Positions 51,066 through 53,959 of a DNA stretch of 53,959 nucleotides are shown piece after piece (position 1 is the first letter of the stretch; each line of letters begins with the position of its first letter). A model generated the notes under the pieces. The model did no database searches. It had not been told where the DNA came from and was given only the letters and a program-made list of their open reading frames with translations. The stretch is taken from positions 1-53,959 of the forward strand of contig JAMPEW010000019.1 of assembly GCA_023664775.1 (NCBI GenBank), written 5' to 3'. This DNA comes from Clostridium sp. Lineage in GTDB: Bacteria; Bacillota; Clostridia; Lachnospirales; Lachnospiraceae. The translations under genes were made by a program, and so were the position numbers.

Positions 51066-51866
51066 TTACATAACTCTTACTTCAATTTTTCTTAATTCAT
51101 CAAGAGATAATAATGGGACACACTCTGCAATTTCTTCAAGTGTCATTTTTCCCTTTTTTATTAGTCTTTCTGCTGTTTCTCTTGCATTATTTAATGCAGC
51201 TTCATTTCTCATATCCTCCATCATTTTACACATGGCTGCAACTCCTTTCTCCTCCTGCTTGAAGTACCTTGCTCTCCCCGCAAGTGCCTCATAATTCATA
51301 TCATCAGGGTTGGTACATGAAAAATCATGCATTAGCTTACCAACTTCATCATCGCCCCTATATTTGCCATTCACATATAGGATATGCGAACCATCTCCAA
51401 ACAATACTTTGTTTTCCCCAATTGTAACATATCTCTCTACTGAATATATCGGCTGATTTCCTTTCATTACATCATTTTCTGTAATAAAAATAACGTAGCT
51501 GTCGGGAATATCCTCCGTGTCATCACCTGTTTTTAATATATGTGCGTCTAACAGGCTGCTGTTATGCCTTGCCCTCTTTGCACCTGCCCCTGCGTCATTC
51601 CTCTGAATTTCCACATCAAATTCCTTATCGGTGCTGTCAATTGCATGGACATCTAAAACAGCAGAACGCCCCTGTAAATTTTTCATTGACTCCTGTGTCC
51701 GAATGGATTTAATCTTTATGTCTTTTCGTCCCAATATAATTTGTAGTATCAGCTCCACGCCTTCAAAGTTATCTGTAAGGCAGACCGTCATAAAATCATC
51801 GTCCATATAACGAAGCGATTTCAGTCGCTCTAAATCCTGCTGGTATGTCTGCTTCGTTGTATTCAA
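51066..51866 (-). CDS. Rpn-family PD-(D/E)XK recombination-promoting nuclease
   Basis: A 266-residue protein of the Rpn/PDDEXK-transposase-like family common in multiple copies in gut Firmicutes. The nuclease core is visible (GRSAVLDVHAID, then EFDVEIQRND with D...E-x-Q). Family segments KRARHNSSLLDAHIL, SYVIFITENDV, HILYVNGKYRG and KLMHDFSC follow. The TTG at 51866 has GGAAGGTGAT just upstream and gives MNTTKQTYQQD. An ATG at 51887 lacks a ribosome site. The E. coli Rpn proteins promote RecA-independent recombination and some act in phage defence. Confidence 0.85.
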   Translation of the reverse strand: MNTTKQTYQQDLERLKSLRYMDDDFMTVCLTDNFEGVELILQIILGRKDIKIKSIRTQESMKNLQGRSAVLDVHAIDSTDKEFDVEIQRNDAGAGAKRARHNSSLLDAHILKTGDDTEDIPDSYVIFITENDVMKGNQPIYSVERYVTIGENKVLFGDGSHILYVNGKYRGDDEVGKLMHDFSCTNPDDMNYEALAGRARYFKQEEKGVAAMCKMMEDMRNEAALNNARETAERLIKKGKMTLEEIAECVPLLSLDELRKIEVRVM

Positions 51867-51949
51867 ACTATCACCTTCCTTCACCATTTTTATTATATAT
51901 CGGCGAATATCTTTTAAAAAGCATTGTTCTACCCCAAAGAAGCAACATT

Positions 51950-52846
51950 TTAATTGAGTTTTTTTGCCACGACGACAAATCTTCCGTTTTCCGTATGATA
52001 TGCGCAGGTAGAAAGCGTTATCAGGCTGTCTCCGTATTTGGCAGAAGCCTCGATATTGTACGGCGTAAGACTTTTGCAGTTTGAAACATAATTTTCAAAT
52101 GCCACGCTGTCCCTTGCATCAAAAAATTCATAATATTTAAAGCCCGTATAATCCTCGTCATATATTTTTGTCCGAAAGGCAGCGATTACCTCATAATTGC
52201 CTGAGCCGTATATGGTATCAAAGGTTATAAACTTGTGCTTTTCGTAATACTCCTCATCATCATATTCCTCAAGCTCATGGAACATTTTGCCGGTATTCAT
52301 ATGATGACCGTATATGATAATGTTATCGCTTGGCTTTTCCACATTGCAGGAGGTGTCAATGAACAGCGTTCCCGCATAGCTGTATTCCTTGTCGAAGTCC
52401 CTCCTCAGATAAAATTCCTCGTCATACATTGACTGCATGACAGGATAATCAATTACCGTTCCCTCAATCGTAAGCCAGCCAATAAAGTCGTTGTTCCGCT
52501 TATAAAGATTTACATATTTGCGGAGTATCTTTTTTCCGTCAACCTCCTCGAAGACATCTTTGTCATTGTCAGCATCCGAAGACGTGCTAAAAGAAGGCTT
52601 GTTCATGCCGCTATCCTCATCGAGGATTACAAGCTCCCGAAGCTCATCTACCTTATCCTCGCTTTTTTTGCTCTCCCAAAAATATTTTACAAGGTAAATT
52701 AGGCAGCCTGCAAATACGGCGAACAACAGCACAAGCAAAACCCAATAAACTGCACGATTCTTTTTTCTTTTTTTATTTGGCTGCCTGCTTTTTTTATTAT
52801 TTGCCTGCTTACCTGTTTTATCATTCATCTGCTTATCTTTTTCCAT
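51950..52846 (-). CDS. srtB: Class B sortase
   Basis: A 298-residue membrane-anchored transpeptidase that links sorted proteins to peptidoglycan. A very basic N-terminus is followed by one membrane helix (about residues 33-55), an acidic spacer and the SrtB domain. The catalytic His is in IIYGHHMNTGKMF, Cys in LSTCAYHTENGRFVVVAKK, with the Arg in the same segment. GGAG precedes the ATG. No substrate with a visible sorting signal lies in the window; the surface protein at the left edge is cut before its C-terminus. Confidence 0.94.
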   Translation of the reverse strand: MEKDKQMNDKTGKQANNKKSRQPNKKRKKNRAVYWVLLVLLFAVFAGCLIYLVKYFWESKKSEDKVDELRELVILDEDSGMNKPSFSTSSDADNDKDVFEEVDGKKILRKYVNLYKRNNDFIGWLTIEGTVIDYPVMQSMYDEEFYLRRDFDKEYSYAGTLFIDTSCNVEKPSDNIIIYGHHMNTGKMFHELEEYDDEEYYEKHKFITFDTIYGSGNYEVIAAFRTKIYDEDYTGFKYYEFFDARDSVAFENYVSNCKSLTPYNIEASAKYGDSLITLSTCAYHTENGRFVVVAKKLN

Positions 52847-52902
52847 AAATACTCCTGCTATATATACTGCAACAGCCTGAATGCTACTTCGGGCAATAAA
52901 GA

Positions 52903-52927
52903 AATAAAACCCTAAAATTAGGGCTTT
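52903..52927 (-). terminator. Intrinsic terminator after the NUDIX gene
   Basis: On the minus strand CCCTAA and TTAGGG pair around a tiny loop, flanked by A-T pairs, followed by TTTTATTTC. It lies 9 bases past the NUDIX stop. The stem is almost symmetrical, so it may also act on the plus strand. Confidence 0.75.
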
Positions 52928-52935
52928 ATTTTTGC

Positions 52936-53388
52936 TTAAAAATATTTTTTACTACCCCATAAATTATTTTGCTTTAGAGTAGTATACTCCGCATATGCCT
53001 GCTCAAGAATCTGTTTCTCATTTGGAAACTTAAGCAGATGATATGCTTCATGATATTTGTAGTAACCTGAGTCCAAAAAATATTCTTCCTTTTGAGGCTT
53101 GCTATAGTAGCTGTCAGCCATCATCAAATACCAGTGAACATCCTTGTTCACTACATCATATGAAGTATTAAATGAATAATTGCTCTTTCCAACATACTTG
53201 ATAATCTGAGCAACAACTCCCGTTTCCTCACGAACCTCCCTAAGTGCAGTCTCATTATACTGCTCGTCCTTTTCTACAGTGCCTTTCGGTAATACCCATC
53301 CTTCATACTTGTTTTTGTAATTTTTATAAAGTAACAATACCTTTCCTCGAAAGATTACCACACCACCACAGCTTGTTGCTTCTATCAT
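52936..53388 (-). CDS. NUDIX hydrolase
   Basis: A 150-residue NUDIX pyrophosphohydrolase. The NUDIX box GTVEKDEQYNETALREVREETG (read as G-x5-E-x7-REVREETG) is intact. The N-terminus (MIEATSCGGVVIFRGKVLLL) and WVLPKGTVE resemble diadenosine polyphosphate or RNA-cap type hydrolases. The ATG at 53388 follows GGAGG by 7 bases. A frame extension to 53427 is rejected. Confidence 0.92.
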   Translation of the reverse strand: MIEATSCGGVVIFRGKVLLLYKNYKNKYEGWVLPKGTVEKDEQYNETALREVREETGVVAQIIKYVGKSNYSFNTSYDVVNKDVHWYLMMADSYYSKPQKEEYFLDSGYYKYHEAYHLLKFPNEKQILEQAYAEYTTLKQNNLWGSKKYF

Positions 53389-53539
53389 TGCAATTCCTCC
53401 TGCAACCAAACAAAATGCATAATACATCCTGTTTCGCTTATTAGTGTGTCTAAATTAGTCTTATTATAGCAAAAAGGCATCTATATATCAAGAATGAGTT
53501 TCCCTCAAGGCAAAACAAACGGTCCGAATAGCCCTTAAA

Positions 53540-53715
53540 TCATACTTCAATATCCCTTACAAGCTCCTCATTGTACTCAGGGGCATAAGGTTCTGCCACT
53601 TTACATATTTCTGATATAACGGCAGTGTCCACCTCTGGCTCGTAGGCTATGACATCTGCTTCTTTTGATTTTCTCAGTTTACGGCAACTGCTGTAATTAG
53701 GTTTCCCATTCTCCC
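53540..53715 (-). pseudogene. Gene fragment, frame-shifted remnant
   Basis: A minus-strand frame of about 58 codons without a credible start ends at 53540. It reads ...RKSKEADVIAYEPEVDTAVI...NEELVRDIEV-stop. The sequence looks protein-coding, but a stop codon opens the frame and it overlaps the short ORF to its right. It is probably the tail of a broken gene. Confidence 0.5.
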
Positions 53716-53786
53716 CTGTTTATGCCATCCTCAAAAGCTTCTTTACGCTTCATATGTAATTCTGCATCATATTCAAATATACTCAT
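53697..53786 (-). pseudogene. 29-codon ORF related to the tail of the Rpn-like partial gene
   Basis: The ORF MSIFEYDAELHMKRKEAFED... ends at 53697. Its ATG overlaps the stop of the partial gene on the right (ATGA). The segment ELHMKRKEAFEDG repeats LHMKMEREEAFEDG of that gene, so this is a duplicated, truncated end rather than a separate gene. Confidence 0.55.
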
Positions 53787-53959
53787 ACTGACTGCAGCTC
53801 CTTTTCCAGTTCAATCACCTGCTCCAACGTAAGATTAGAATACAGTGCGATTTCCTCCAAAGACAGCTTTCCTGCTTCTATCATTCTTAACGCTGACTGT
53901 TTATTTCCCTCTGCACGTCCATCCTCAAATGCTTCCTCACGCTCCATCTTCATATGTAA
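53783..53959 (-). CDS. C-terminal part of an Rpn-like protein, cut by right edge
   Basis: A 58-codon open frame enters from the right edge and ends at 53783. It reads EREEAFEDGRAEGNKQSALRMIEAGKLS..., the Gly/Glu-rich helix and small C-terminal domain (LSLEEIALYSNLTLEQVIEL) found at the end of Rpn-type proteins, like the complete gene at 51.1-51.9 kb (MTLEEIAECVPLLSLDEL). Confidence 0.6.
   Translation of the reverse strand, partial: LHMKMEREEAFEDGRAEGNKQSALRMIEAGKLSLEEIALYSNLTLEQVIELEKELQSV

Overview
The window is a 54-kb piece of chromosome from a low-GC Gram-positive anaerobe of the Clostridia, most likely a Lachnospiraceae member. Support for this: Firmicutes-type division genes (DivIVA, SepF, MinCD), the sporulation pair SpoIIGA/SigE, a class B sortase, a Rae1/YacP-type domain, DUF4321, LexA boxes of the Bacillus/Clostridium type, and gene-order blocks resembling the ylm-divIVA-lspA and radC-mre-min regions of Firmicutes. 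The species cannot be named from the sequence alone. Almost every gene is on the minus strand, so the operons read from right to left. The one clear plus-strand gene is a TtcA-like tRNA thiolase at about 30.4-31.2 kb.

Layout from left to right. 1-3.1 kb: a large secreted beta-helix surface protein cut by the left edge. 3.4-5.8 kb: rluD, lspA and an unknown gene. 5.9-18.9 kb: a long cell-envelope and division operon (reading order DUF4321, radC, mreC, mreD, PBP2, minC, minD, rodA, mgsA, a D-Ala-D-Ala carboxypeptidase, an HlyD-like protein, yggS, sepF, divIVA), closed by an intrinsic terminator. 18.98-19.23 kb: six 39-40 bp tandem repeats. 19.2-28.0 kb: a PLP lyase-family gene, miaA, mutL, mutS and miaB (tRNA modification and mismatch repair). 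28.0-30.4 kb: an accessory strip with a RelE-type toxin-antitoxin pair flanked by a direct repeat of the miaB start, a lone nuclease-like gene, a LexA-controlled LysM protein of YneA type, and a candidate 6S-like RNA.

30.4-35.1 kb: the ttcA-like gene, a cysteine hydrolase, a CPBP protease, nadE and recU. 35.1-36.4 kb: a small islet resembling orphan immunity genes. 36.5-49.0 kb: an RluA-type synthase, an rRNA m5C methyltransferase, hflX, a TPR protein, a VanY-like peptidase, thioredoxin, a Tet(M)-like ribosomal GTPase fused to a Rae1-like NYN nuclease domain, a Csp-like subtilase and a flippase. 49.05-50.8 kb: tRNA-Leu(CAA), sigE and spoIIGA. 51.0-54.0 kb: an Rpn-family nuclease, sortase B, a NUDIX hydrolase and decayed Rpn-type fragments running off the right edge.

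Most of the window is housekeeping. The best leads are the GTPase-NYN fusion, the repeat array carrying a Shine-Dalgarno plus short ORF in most copies, the toxin-antitoxin insertion that duplicated the miaB start, the SOS-controlled YneA-type gene, and the candidate 6S-like RNA.
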